Shown: in pieces, positions 25,048 through 33,272 of the stretch
How the letters are laid out: every line of letters begins with the position of its first letter
How positions within the stretch are numbered: position 1 is the stretch's first letter
The notes under the pieces: model-generated
Told to the model about the DNA's origin: nothing
The model's database searches: none
What the model saw: the letters and a program-made list of their open reading frames with translations, nothing else
Origin: Cyclobacteriaceae bacterium
Lineage (GTDB): Bacteria > Bacteroidota > Bacteroidia > Cytophagales > Cyclobacteriaceae
Assembly: GCA_029858965.1 (NCBI GenBank)
Contig: JAOUDZ010000033.1
Span: 1-43,989, forward strand
Length of the DNA stretch: 43,989 bases
Reading direction: 5' to 3'
Made by a program: the position numbers and the translations under genes

Positions 25048-26901
25048 TTATAAGAAACGTATTCCGACCTTACCGCCCCACCACATCTTTACATTAACGT
25101 TATTGCTATAGGTATAGTCACGGACTATGGTGGGCTTGTAATCCGTAAACAAATCCGGATATTGTGTATAGGTTGTATCGGTGATATATCCGTTTAGTGT
25201 TACACCCACCGTAAATGCAATCTTTTTCATTGGTTCAAATTCAAGCCCCAGGAATAACTTGTTTAAGATATTAATGGCATCAATTCTATTGCCCTGCATT
25301 ATCTGGTTGGCGGTAAGGTCTGCATTGAGGTTTAGCCACCGGGTAATCCTGGGCGAAGTACCTACACCGTAACCGAATGTCCAATACGTACTTTCTTTAC
25401 CAAAACTATTTGGCTTAGCGCCAAGCGCGAAGATGTTATAAAAATGACGCACACCTGTTCGAAAGGCCAGATTTAAATAAAAAATTTCATCCGCTGAAAT
25501 TTCGATTTTATGATATCCTTTCGAAACAAAACTGAAGAACCCCAGCGGCAGACCTTTGATACTATCCGTAATATTGAAAAGGCCAAGTTGAATACCCTTG
25601 ACTTTCCTGGCATAATTCAACAGTCCGGACACTTGCGCACCCCGAATTTCATTACCCGTAAAGTTAACCAGACCCGAAACCTGCGCTCCGCGCATTCTTC
25701 CAGCCGCAAAATTCAGTAATCCCGCAAGCTGCACCGGACCTGCATCCTTTGTTGAAAAATTAAAAAGTCCTGCAATATGCGGACCCTTTTGTTTTCCCAA
25801 TGTTATGTTTGATAGACCCGCCAGCTGAACCCCGCGTGAGTCCTCATGCGTAAAGTTCGACAGTCCAGCCAGAGAAAAATTTTGGGTTGACGCCCAATTG
25901 ACATTGAAGAGCCCGGCCACCTGTGCTCCCGCGACGGTGTCCTTATTCAAATTGGCGAGTCCAGCCAGTTGGACTCCGGTTGTCTTACCTCCTACTGCAT
26001 TAGCAAGCCCGGCAAATTGCACGCCTTTTACATCCTCCCTCACAATATTGAACAGCCCACCCAATTCAAGTTTACGAACACCACGCGAGTACCCCCCAAA
26101 TATGTTGAATGAATAATCATTGATGACATTTCCGCTTAGACTACGGTTAGTGCCTACAAACGGAAAAATAGAAAATTGAGTAGTGCGATATAGTGTATCC
26201 CTAATGTTATCGATATTAGCTGACTTCGGACTGAGTATTTTCGTATTCCAAAATCGTTTCACCTTTTCCCCCACACTGTCAGCCAGGGATATAATTTTTC
26301 CCTTGTTAACATTGATGGGAATCTTTAGTAGTTCATTTCTATCGGATGAAACATAAACTATGGTATCGGCATAATTTTGTTTATTAATAGCAAGTATAAG
26401 ATCAGGAGAGGGCTTATCCACTTTTATTTGAAAGTAACCATAGGCATCAGTCACGGCTGAAGAAAGAGAAACAGGATCGTATACACTTACATCCTCAAGC
26501 CGTTCTCCAGTGGACTCGTCGACAACATACCCGTCGTATACACGTGAGTCTGTCGCGGAAGTGACCTGACCTTTCGTCAGAATAATATAGTTACCCCTTG
26601 CCTTATACTGAACTGTGCCCTGAAAAAGCTTATCCAGTATTTCCCGCACCGTCATTCCTGTATAGGTCGCGCTCACAATTTTATCAACATCGATTATAGC
26701 AGGGTTGTAAGAGAATGTAAAACTTCCGTGTTGAGCAATGTTTTGTAGTGCTACATCTATTCGCTCTTGTTCCAGTACAATTGTGATAATACGCTCAAGC
26801 ACCGGTGTTTCTGCATACGATTGGGAAAACCCCATCAGTCGGGCCAAGACCAAAATCGTGCTGACCATGAGATGAGGGGTGAAAAAAGAACTCCTATTCA
26901 C
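25048..26901 (-). CDS. STN and carboxypeptidase-regulatory domain protein with 16-residue repeats and barrel-like C-terminus
   Basis: The 617-aa product has an N-terminal signal region, then an STN (secretin/TonB N-terminus) domain at about 36-110, a CarboxypepD_reg-like domain at about 122-200, roughly eleven copies of a 16-residue unit, G-x-Q-x-A-G-L-x-N plus 6-7 variable residues, at about 274-460, and a final 150 residues rich in alternating aromatic strands ending in VGIRFL, as in outer-membrane barrels. There is no TonB plug. It starts 8 bases inside the upstream FecR gene, with sigma before that, so it occupies the place of a FecA-like signal transducer. The repeats resemble 'surface repeat' proteins of Leptospira and Bacteroidota. 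Function unknown. Confidence 0.85.
   Translation of the reverse strand: MNRSSFFTPHLMVSTILVLARLMGFSQSYAETPVLERIITIVLEQERIDVALQNIAQHGSFTFSYNPAIIDVDKIVSATYTGMTVREILDKLFQGTVQYKARGNYIILTKGQVTSATDSRVYDGYVVDESTGERLEDVSVYDPVSLSSAVTDAYGYFQIKVDKPSPDLILAINKQNYADTIVYVSSDRNELLKIPINVNKGKIISLADSVGEKVKRFWNTKILSPKSANIDNIRDTLYRTTQFSIFPFVGTNRSLSGNVINDYSFNIFGGYSRGVRKLELGGLFNIVREDVKGVQFAGLANAVGGKTTGVQLAGLANLNKDTVAGAQVAGLFNVNWASTQNFSLAGLSNFTHEDSRGVQLAGLSNITLGKQKGPHIAGLFNFSTKDAGPVQLAGLLNFAAGRMRGAQVSGLVNFTGNEIRGAQVSGLLNYARKVKGIQLGLFNITDSIKGLPLGFFSFVSKGYHKIEISADEIFYLNLAFRTGVRHFYNIFALGAKPNSFGKESTYWTFGYGVGTSPRITRWLNLNADLTANQIMQGNRIDAINILNKLFLGLEFEPMKKIAFTVGVTLNGYITDTTYTQYPDLFTDYKPTIVRDYTYSNNVNVKMWWGGKVGIRFL
25522..26082 (-). 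repeat. Coding repeat array of about eleven 16-residue units
   Basis: The array lies within the STN protein (residues about 274-460). Successive units read GVQFAGLANAV, GVQLAGLANLN, GAQVAGLFNVN, FSLAGLSNFT, GVQLAGLSNIT, GPHIAGLFNFS, PVQLAGLLNFA, GAQVSGLVNFT, GAQVSGLLNYA and GIQLGLFNIT. DNA identity between units is low, so the array is old or under amino-acid selection. Confidence 0.85.
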
Positions 26902-27895
26902 AACCTGGGCCTTCTAAAGCAATATTCCCTTCTGATTCTTTTATCGTAAGCCCAAGCGTTTCAGCTATTACCATAACGATCTCGTCCTGACTTTCATTAT
27001 TAAATGAAACCGTAAGATGACATTTCTTCAGACCCTCCCCCAGAAATATCCGCTTGTCATATACGGCATTCAGCGCATCAACTACAGTAACGAGATCCGT
27101 ATCGCTGAAACTGAATATCCTGGTCTTATACGCCAGCACATTTGCTTCCGGCTGATCAATCGTAAAGGTCTTTGTTGTTTTATTGTATATGCCTTTGCCA
27201 TTCTCCCGCAAATTGACTCCTGAATCCTTGTCGGTATAAAACAGGACCTCTCCTTTTTCCACAACAACCTCAATGGTATTAGCTTCAGGGTAAGCTTTGA
27301 CATTAAAAGAGGTGCCGATATCGCGGACATACACGCCAGCCATATCAATGATAAATGTCTTGTTCTCCTCATGATTGACATTGAAATAGGCTTCTCCCTG
27401 AAGCCGCACATGATGGATTTTTTCTTTTTTATCAAAAGAATAGGCAAGGGCTGTTTCCTTGTTTAGCGTAACGTCACTTCCATCTGGTAGGGTGTCACTA
27501 ACAACTTCTTTCTCTGCCAGAACGACAACGGAGGGAGCAGTTTCCTTGGTTAACATTCTGTACGCAAACAAACCAACACTGATGACAACAGCTATACTCG
27601 CAGCGATACGCCAGGCCAGCTGTCGTGATATGGGTCCGCCTTGAATATTTGTCGTTTTCGTTTGATCCTTTTGCAATGATCTTCTGAGCCTATCCCAAGC
27701 CGCGTCTGTATCGAACGTCTGAAAACTCGTGACTTCCGCTGCTTTTTGGAAAATGATCCTGAAATGGTCAACGTACTTCCGGTTATCGTCATTTTCCTTT
27801 GCCCACGATTCAATGATAGCAATTTCTTCCGGCTGGGCTTCCCCAGCAAGTTGCTTTCCGATCAGTTCATCTATATAGTCCGGGCTCTTTTCCAA
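26894..27895 (-). CDS. FecR-family anti-sigma factor (DUF4974)
   Basis: This 333-aa protein has a cytoplasmic N-terminal region that probably holds the sigma factor, one transmembrane segment at about 92-111 (WRIAASIAVVISVGLFAY), a FecR domain with DTLPDGSDVTLNKETALAYS and GEAYFNVNHEENKTFII, and a C-terminal STN-like DUF4974 region. Bacteroidota FecR proteins relay a signal from an outer-membrane protein to an ECF sigma factor. The gene follows the sigma gene with 4 bases between and overlaps the STN gene by 8 bases, so all three are one operon. Confidence 0.93.
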   Translation of the reverse strand: MEKSPDYIDELIGKQLAGEAQPEEIAIIESWAKENDDNRKYVDHFRIIFQKAAEVTSFQTFDTDAAWDRLRRSLQKDQTKTTNIQGGPISRQLAWRIAASIAVVISVGLFAYRMLTKETAPSVVVLAEKEVVSDTLPDGSDVTLNKETALAYSFDKKEKIHHVRLQGEAYFNVNHEENKTFIIDMAGVYVRDIGTSFNVKAYPEANTIEVVVEKGEVLFYTDKDSGVNLRENGKGIYNKTTKTFTIDQPEANVLAYKTRIFSFSDTDLVTVVDALNAVYDKRIFLGEGLKKCHLTVSFNNESQDEIVMVIAETLGLTIKESEGNIALEGPGCE

Positions 27896-27899
27896 CGCG

Positions 27900-28478
27900 C
27901 TAATTTAAAAATCCGCTTACCAGCGCAATAACCAAGGGTAAATAATCCTTTAGCTGTTCTCGCATTATTCGTAATGCCTTCCCCATTTGATTTTCAACCG
28001 TTTTTACAGAAATATTCAATTGCTCGGCAATTTCACCATATTTCAATTCCTCAAATCGACTTAGCTTAAAAACCAATCGGCACTGCTCGGGGAGCTTATC
28101 CATAGCCAGGTGAATCCTGGTCTCCAGTTCCGTTGCCATTACTGTGCGCGTTGTTGACTCCACGCTGCGGTCAGCCACGGCCATTTCCATGGCGGCATGC
28201 TGTAGCTTAATTTTCTCATGTTTAAGAACGTTAAGACAGGCATTGCGAACCATTGCATACAGGTATGGCTTTACACCGGTATGAATTGCCAGATTAGTCC
28301 GTTTTTCCCAGATATTTAGGAATGTGGATTGGACAATCTCTTCCGCCTCGTCACGGTCCTGCAGGTATGTATAGGCGTAATTGCAAAGGGGTTGATAGTA
28401 CGTTCTAAATAGCATTTCAAAGGCAGTTATGTCGCCCGCTTTCAGCGCTGTTAATAGCTGTTCTACCGGTAATTCCAC
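27900..28478 (-). CDS. ECF RNA polymerase sigma factor, FecI-like (Bacteroidota family)
   Basis: The 192-aa sigma-70 family factor has a sigma-2 region with MLFRTYYQPLCNYAYTYL and EAEEIVQSTFLNIWEKR, and a C-terminal sigma-4 helix-turn-helix, YGEIAEQLNISVKTVENQMGKAL, for the -35 type contact. The final GFLN hydrophobic tail is usual for the family. It is the first gene of a sigma, FecR, STN-protein operon and is predicted to switch on that operon or a regulon elsewhere. The upstream G-rich element at 28525-28560 may be its own target. Confidence 0.93.
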   Translation of the reverse strand: MELPVEQLLTALKAGDITAFEMLFRTYYQPLCNYAYTYLQDRDEAEEIVQSTFLNIWEKRTNLAIHTGVKPYLYAMVRNACLNVLKHEKIKLQHAAMEMAVADRSVESTTRTVMATELETRIHLAMDKLPEQCRLVFKLSRFEELKYGEIAEQLNISVKTVENQMGKALRIMREQLKDYLPLVIALVSGFLN

Positions 28479-28524
28479 TGCATTTGGTTCTGTTATCAGC
28501 GAAATTTACGGCTTTACGGCTTTG

Positions 28525-28560
28525 GGGTTAAGACAATTGGGAAAAGATTTACCCCTACTC
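28525..28560 (-). promoter_or_regulatory. Candidate promoter or target element upstream of the ECF sigma gene
   Basis: The minus strand reads GTAGGGGTAAATC, then TTTTCCC and AATTGTCTTAA, about 50 bases before the sigma start. The GGGGTAAA...CTTTTC...GTCTTA layout resembles, from memory, elements upstream of FecI-type sigma genes in other Bacteroidota. It is not a TAnnTTTG promoter, so an alternative-sigma promoter is possible. Confidence 0.3.
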
Positions 28561-28606
28561 GGAAAAAAAATAAAATTCTGTTAATCAATCTATTGTCAAT
28601 AGAAGA

Positions 28607-29206
28607 TCAATCTTGCTCCTCTCCAACCCAGAATAATTGATCTGACCAAATGCTAACAACCCCGTCCACTACAGTAGCAAATTTTCCATTTTCATTCTTT
28701 AGCCCTTGAAATTGAATGGTTTGCATTGCCAAACTTTCCTGCATCCAAAGATTTGTATGTGCCGGTAGCCATTTTTCAAAAGTTCCTGAAGAAATACCTG
28801 ACCATTTAAGCTTTTCATTAAACAGATTCATTTGTAGTCTTCCTGAGAATTCTCCCGCCTGCTTGAAGGCATCATTTGACGTGTCAACGGTAATATTCAC
28901 GGCTGTCTGATTTTTGCCTATCAAACAATCCAATGCTTTTTTGAAAAGCGATTCATGAGGTTTATACAAAAGCACCTCCAAGGGTACCTGATCAAAGAGT
29001 TCTTTTGGTAGCATTCCAACATTTCCTGAGCTGGTCAAAATAACGTCAATCTTTATCCGCCATTGCAAAACATAGTCCAAGGCGTTATGTGAAACTAGAA
29101 CCAACGGTGCCCATTCCAAAAGTGGGCCAACAAGCTGAAAGGAGATTGGATCCATAATCCACAATGCTGGCTCCTGCCCTTCCCTTACAAAATGATGCGA
29201 TGACAT
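28607..29206 (-). CDS. Conserved-looking 199-aa protein, possibly thiamine pyrophosphokinase-like
   Basis: The product has no signal peptide or membrane segment and begins MSSHHFVREGQEPALWIMDP. The N-terminal half, with LLEWAPLVLVSHNALDYVLQ and WRIKIDVILTSSGNV, has the alternating strand/helix layout of the thiamine pyrophosphokinase N-domain, but the usual Asp-rich GDFDS motif reads TSSGNV, so catalysis as in TPK is doubtful. I propose a distant or degenerate TPK-like fold as a tentative reading; the protein could equally be an unrelated orphan. It is divergent from the DUF4254 gene. Confidence 0.7.
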   Translation of the reverse strand: MSSHHFVREGQEPALWIMDPISFQLVGPLLEWAPLVLVSHNALDYVLQWRIKIDVILTSSGNVGMLPKELFDQVPLEVLLYKPHESLFKKALDCLIGKNQTAVNITVDTSNDAFKQAGEFSGRLQMNLFNEKLKWSGISSGTFEKWLPAHTNLWMQESLAMQTIQFQGLKNENGKFATVVDGVVSIWSDQLFWVGEEQD

Positions 29207-29221
29207 AGAATTGTTATTGGT

Positions 29222-29236
29222 TACCTGTCTCAGGTA
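29222..29236. repeat. Small inverted repeat between divergent genes
   Basis: TACCTG (29222-29227) and CAGGTA (29231-29236) are perfect inverted copies around TCT, 16 bases before the start of the 199-aa gene. It may be an operator or chance. Confidence 0.3.
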
Positions 29237-29338
29237 GCGCTAAGAGATAATTGTTTCTTGTACCCGCTATCGACGATTCTAAGATTACTAATAACGGTAC
29301 CCGGCAAAATTAATTAAATTGCGGTCTAATTACGGTGT

Positions 29339-29953
29339 ATGTTAAACGCAAACGACTGTTATAAAGTCTTTCTGCAGAGTATAGAGGATTTTCATAAATC
29401 AGACGATGTCAACGCAATGATTGAATGTCCTTACCGTACTGGAACATTTGAGTCATTGCTTTACGTAAAAAATTGGATTGATACGGTACAATGGCATCTT
29501 GAAGATATTATCCGACAACCGGATATTGATCCTGAAGAAGGCATGAGCATTAAAAGACGCATTGATAAATCAAACCAAGATAGAACCGATATGGTGGAAA
29601 AAATTGATGACTTCTTCATATCCCAATTTAACCATGTTAGCCCAAGATCAGATGCACGCATGAATTCAGAGACGCCGGCTTGGCTCCTTGATCGTATGAG
29701 CATTCTGATGCTGAAGATTTACCATATGAAAGAACAGACAGCGCGAAAAGATGTTGATGCCCAGCATATTGAAAAATGTAAGGTTAAACTCAATATTTTG
29801 TTGGAGCAGAAGTCGGATATGCAACTTGCTTTTGATGAGTTATTGGAGGACATCGGTGATGGTAAGCGCAGATTTAAGGTTTATCGACAAATGAAAATGT
29901 ACAATGATGCATCTCTAAACCCCGCACTCTACGGCAACAAAAGCAAGGCATAA
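29339..29953 (+). CDS. DUF4254 domain protein
   Basis: The 204-aa product is mostly helical and hydrophilic, with the DUF4254 pattern of a conserved N-terminal FHKSDDVN and ECPYRTGTFESLLYVKNWIDTVQWHLED (part quoted), a central cluster ETPAWLLDRMSILMLKIYHM and a C-terminal KRRFKVYRQMKMYNDASLNP. The function of DUF4254 is not known. In Bacteroidota it usually sits next to a GT9 glycosyltransferase, as here, so a role in glycan or lipopolysaccharide assembly is inferred. A TTG at 29258-29260 followed after 19 bases by TAAGATTA is a weak promoter candidate. Confidence 0.9.
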   Translation: MLNANDCYKVFLQSIEDFHKSDDVNAMIECPYRTGTFESLLYVKNWIDTVQWHLEDIIRQPDIDPEEGMSIKRRIDKSNQDRTDMVEKIDDFFISQFNHVSPRSDARMNSETPAWLLDRMSILMLKIYHMKEQTARKDVDAQHIEKCKVKLNILLEQKSDMQLAFDELLEDIGDGKRRFKVYRQMKMYNDASLNPALYGNKSKA

Positions 29954-29981
29954 ACTTGCACGTTAGCTTATTGTAATTACT

Positions 29982-29989
29982 TACTTTTG
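29982..29989 (+). promoter_or_regulatory. Candidate -7 element before the GT9 gene
   Basis: TACTTTTG is a perfect TAnnTTTG 30 bases before the GTG start at 30020. No TTG lies at the 19-base spacing, so an internal promoter is possible but unproven. Confidence 0.3.
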
Positions 29990-30019
29990 TAGCTTTCCGT
30001 GTAGAAATTCGAATTCTTC

Positions 30020-31075
30020 GTGAACAAAAAAAGGATATTAGTACTTCGGTTTTCCGCGATGGGTGATGTGGTGCTGTTATTGCCAGTCATCAAGTCCCTT
30101 GTCACCACTTATCCTGACGTTGAAGTTACCGTTGTAACCAGACCCAAATTCGCATCGCTATTTTCGGACATTGAGCGCGTGGTACCCTTCCCGGCCGATG
30201 TTGACTACACCTATTCAGGCATTTTCGGCATGCGTGATCTATTTGGAAAATTACTGCGGAGAGCGCATTATGATGTAGTGATGGATATGCACGACCACAT
30301 CCGTACAATGTTGCTCAGAAGTCTCTTCAAGGTCTTTGGCGTCCCCGTAGTCGTATTTGAGAAGGGCAGAACTGAAAAACACGCCTTCACAAAAAGGGAA
30401 AACAAAAGAACCGGAGTGCTTCCGCATACTGTCGAGCGGTATCGCTTGGCCTTTGAAAAAGCTGGATTTCCGCTGACCATTAGCCCTCCCCCGTATTTTA
30501 CCATACAAGAAACCACCCGCGATGAGGTGACGACTTGGCTTCAAGCCAACAACCTTCAAAAGAAAGAAAGGTGGATCGGTATCGCACCGTTTGCCATGCA
30601 TACCTCCAAAATATGGCCCGTACAAAATTACTTCGCAGTAATAGAACAACTCACGAAGAAATCACCATCAAAATTTTTTCTTTTTGGTGGCGGAGAGAAG
30701 GATATCGCATTTTTTGAGTCTCTTAAACAGAAATTTCCTGCACATTGTATCGTTGTCGCCGGTCAACTTAAAATAAAACAAGAGTTGGTTCTCATCCAGC
30801 AATTGGATTTGATGCTTTGTGTGGACTCTTCCAACATGCATTTGGCAACATTGACTGGAATTCCCTTGCTTTCCATTTGGGGAGGCACCCACCCGGATGT
30901 AGGATTTGGTCCGTATGGTAAGGGCGCGGAGAGCATACTCCAGATTAGTCGCGATGAACTGCCCTGCAGACCATGCTCGGTATATGGAAAAGAAAAATGT
31001 CATCGCGGTGATTTTGCTTGTTTGAACAATATTACTGCCAATCAGGTTGTTGAAAGAATAGCGCAATTGTTTTGA
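30020..31075 (+). CDS. Glycosyltransferase family 9 (heptosyltransferase-like)
   Basis: This 351-aa GT-B enzyme begins KKRILVLRFSAMGDVVLLLPV, the family's N-terminal Rossmann loop with the Gly-Asp of heptosyltransferases. The C-terminal part contains FLFGGGEKD, the stretch LCVDSSNMHLATLTGIP and SIWGGTHPDVG, which hold the donor-binding residues. Four late Cys residues (CRPCSVYGKEKCHRGDFAC, in part) are unusual but occur in GT9 relatives. It would transfer a heptose or similar sugar to lipid A-core or another envelope glycan in the cytoplasm. The start is GTG at 30020; no ATG is available before the motif. It follows DUF4254 after 66 bases. Confidence 0.9.
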   Translation: MNKKRILVLRFSAMGDVVLLLPVIKSLVTTYPDVEVTVVTRPKFASLFSDIERVVPFPADVDYTYSGIFGMRDLFGKLLRRAHYDVVMDMHDHIRTMLLRSLFKVFGVPVVVFEKGRTEKHAFTKRENKRTGVLPHTVERYRLAFEKAGFPLTISPPPYFTIQETTRDEVTTWLQANNLQKKERWIGIAPFAMHTSKIWPVQNYFAVIEQLTKKSPSKFFLFGGGEKDIAFFESLKQKFPAHCIVVAGQLKIKQELVLIQQLDLMLCVDSSNMHLATLTGIPLLSIWGGTHPDVGFGPYGKGAESILQISRDELPCRPCSVYGKEKCHRGDFACLNNITANQVVERIAQLF

Positions 31076-31215
31076 ATATCGTAATTGAAACATCACGGTC
31101 TATTTAGTGAGCTGGAAGCGGGTTATGCGCCAAATATGTTTCAATTAAATAATCGCCTAAACGCAATTCGGTTCACCAGAGAAGGGCGCACACAGTTTTA
31201 TTGTGTATAAAAAAT

Positions 31216-31833
31216 ATGAACAGTACAATTGACACAATCATTTTTGATCTAGGCGGCGTCCTCATCGACTGGAACCCTCGCTACCTGTACAGAAAAATAT
31301 TCAGGACTGAAGAAGAAGTTACCTGGTTCCTTGAAAACATTTGCACCGGGGAGTGGAACGACCAACAAGATGGCGGTCGTTCATTCGAAGATGCAACAGC
31401 TGAATTGATTCTTAAACATCCGGATTGGGAAGAACCCATTCGTGCTTGGTATGAACGCTGGGAGGAAACCATTCCCGGCCCGGTGCACGAAACAGTAGAA
31501 ATTCTTCGTCAATTCAAAGACTCTCCAAACCATAGACTCTATGCGCTCACCAATTGGTCAGCGCAGACTTTTCCCTGGGCACTTGATACTTTTGATTTTC
31601 TCCATTGGTTTGAAGGTATCGTGGTCTCCGGCATAGAGAAATCGAGAAAACCGTTCCCGGAATTCTATCAGATTTTGTTTGATCGCTACAAGATCAATCC
31701 AGCAACTTCCCTATTTATCGACGATAACTATAAGAATATTGAAGGCGGCAGGGCAGTAGGTTTGAACACCATACATTTTGAATCACCTATGCAATTGAAA
31801 TCAGACTTAATACAATTGGGTATTATTTCCTGA
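31216..31833 (+). CDS. HAD-family phosphatase (YihX-like)
   Basis: The 205-aa product has the HAD motifs: FDLGGVL with the nucleophile Asp 11 (the second Asp of DxD is replaced, as in the YihX-like FDLGNV group), ALTNWS as motif II, KSRKPFPEFY with the motif III Lys, and IDDNYKNI as motif IV. YihX dephosphorylates glucose 1-phosphate, but the substrate here is not predictable. I start at the ATG 31216 rather than an in-frame TTG at 31201 because the short extension adds nothing conserved. It converges on rocD and their 3' ends overlap by 11 bases. Confidence 0.88.
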   Translation: MNSTIDTIIFDLGGVLIDWNPRYLYRKIFRTEEEVTWFLENICTGEWNDQQDGGRSFEDATAELILKHPDWEEPIRAWYERWEETIPGPVHETVEILRQFKDSPNHRLYALTNWSAQTFPWALDTFDFLHWFEGIVVSGIEKSRKPFPEFYQILFDRYKINPATSLFIDDNYKNIEGGRAVGLNTIHFESPMQLKSDLIQLGIIS

Positions 31834-33061
31834 AGTTCAACACACACTGTTCAATTATATCGCAGCATTCATGGATTTGTTCTTCGTTTATTACCAAGGG
31901 AGGCGCAAGCCGGATGATATTGCCGTGCGTGGGTTTAGCCAACATACCGTGGTTCATCAAATCAATACAAATGTTCCAGGCCGTTTCACTTTGGGGTGAA
32001 TCATTTATAACAATAGCATTTAATAATCCCTTGCCCCGTACCTGCAAAATCAGATTTGTTTTTTTCATTAACTCCTCCATTCGCCGACGGAAAACAGAAC
32101 CCAGCTTCTCAGCATTATCAGCAAGCGCCTCATCTTTTACAACCTTTAAGGCTTCCATACAGACTACTGCCGCCAACGGATTACCGCCAAATGTTGAGCC
32201 GTGTTCACCTGGCTTAATCACTAACATAATTTCATCATTGGCCAATACGACAGAAATTGGTAATACGCCTCCTGATATTGCTTTCCCTAATATCAATATA
32301 TCCGGATGAACATTTTCATGATCACTAGCCAACATTGAACCTGTACGCGCAATACCAGTTTGGATTTCATCCATCATTAACAGCACATTGTGCTTGAGGC
32401 ATAATTCTTCTGCAGCCTTCAGGTAGCCAGCCTGAGGTACATATACACCAGCTTCGCCCTGAATGGGTTCAATCCACAAGGCACAAACATCTGGATTTGC
32501 CAGCGCCTCTTTCAAGACATCAACATTATCATAAGCAACAATCTTAAAGCCTGGCATGAAAGGACCAAACCCACTCCTTGCGATGGCATCGGATGAAGCG
32601 GAAATAATAGTTGTTGTCCGGCCATGAAAGTTCTGGCTGACACAAACAATAACTGCCTGATTATCCGGAATACCTTTTTTCGTGTAACCCCACTTCCGCG
32701 CAAGCTTGATTGCCGTTTCGTTAGCTTCAGCCCCACTGTTCATGAACAGTGCCTTTTGATAGCCAAAAGTTTCACAAACATACTTTTCTGCGATTCCAAG
32801 TTTATCATTATAAAATGCACGTGATGTCAGGGTCAATTCTTTTGCCTGCTGTATTAATGCATTGATGATGCGCGGATGACAATGGCCCTGATTTACGGCG
32901 CTGTAGGCCGAGAGAAAGTCGTAATAGCGCTTACCTTCCACATCCCATAAAAACACACCTTCACCTTTGGTTAGTACAACCGGAAGCGGATGATAGTTAT
33001 GCGCTCCGTACTGCTCCTCCAGTAAAATAGCTTCCCTACTTGTACTAATCGTTTCAACCAT
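31823..33061 (-). CDS. rocD: Ornithine aminotransferase
   Basis: The 412-aa class-III PLP aminotransferase has the PLP Lys 260 in ILGKAISGG, Asp 231 in DEIQTG, and the ornithine aminotransferase features NYHPLPVVL, SAYSAVNQGH and MNSGAEANETAIKLARKWGY (in part). It converts ornithine and 2-oxoglutarate to glutamate semialdehyde and glutamate, in arginine/ornithine catabolism. The length fits ornithine--oxo-acid transaminases rather than argD. A TAGATTTG element at 33095-33102 is a plausible -7 box. Pairing with glutamate dehydrogenase at 21818 fits nitrogen catabolism, but the genes are far apart. Confidence 0.95.
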   Translation of the reverse strand: MVETISTSREAILLEEQYGAHNYHPLPVVLTKGEGVFLWDVEGKRYYDFLSAYSAVNQGHCHPRIINALIQQAKELTLTSRAFYNDKLGIAEKYVCETFGYQKALFMNSGAEANETAIKLARKWGYTKKGIPDNQAVIVCVSQNFHGRTTTIISASSDAIARSGFGPFMPGFKIVAYDNVDVLKEALANPDVCALWIEPIQGEAGVYVPQAGYLKAAEELCLKHNVLLMMDEIQTGIARTGSMLASDHENVHPDILILGKAISGGVLPISVVLANDEIMLVIKPGEHGSTFGGNPLAAVVCMEALKVVKDEALADNAEKLGSVFRRRMEELMKKTNLILQVRGKGLLNAIVINDSPQSETAWNICIDLMNHGMLAKPTHGNIIRLAPPLVINEEQIHECCDIIEQCVLNFRK

Positions 33062-33094
33062 AAGATGGAAATTTATGCCCTCAAAATCCGTTTA

Positions 33095-33102
33095 CAAATC
33101 TA
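33095..33102 (-). promoter_or_regulatory. Candidate -7 element of rocD
   Basis: The minus strand reads TAGATTTG, a perfect TAnnTTTG, about 33 bases before the rocD start at 33061. The 19-base upstream position is not TTG. Confidence 0.4.
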
Positions 33103-33234
33103 TCAAATAGGTGCCTCAAACCCTAAAATCATTACTCACCTTATGCGGGGCGGGCGCAGGTTTATTCAATGTTCGTACCCACCTTCATCTATTTCCCTAT
33201 AATCGCAATAAATCCTGCTAATGCGTAGATTGCA

Positions 33235-33266
33235 TTTGGCTCCACACTATTACTGAAATATCTTTA
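33235..33266 (+). promoter_or_regulatory. Candidate rmuC promoter with almost no leader
   Basis: TTTG at 33235-33238 is followed after 20 bases by TATCTTTA (33259-33266), a 7 of 8 match to TAnnTTTG. The transcript would start within a few bases of the ATG at 33273. Confidence 0.4.
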
Positions 33267-33272
33267 CACCAC

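Noticed and set aside
31216-31260. Missing second Asp in the HAD motif I as a sign of inactivation
   Set aside because: FDLGGVL is usual for the YihX-like subgroup, and motifs II to IV are intact, so the enzyme is probably active.
33062-33272. tRNA or other RNA gene in the rocD/rmuC spacer
   Set aside because: No cloverleaf with a T-arm and acceptor pairing can be formed; the content is explained by promoters on both strands.
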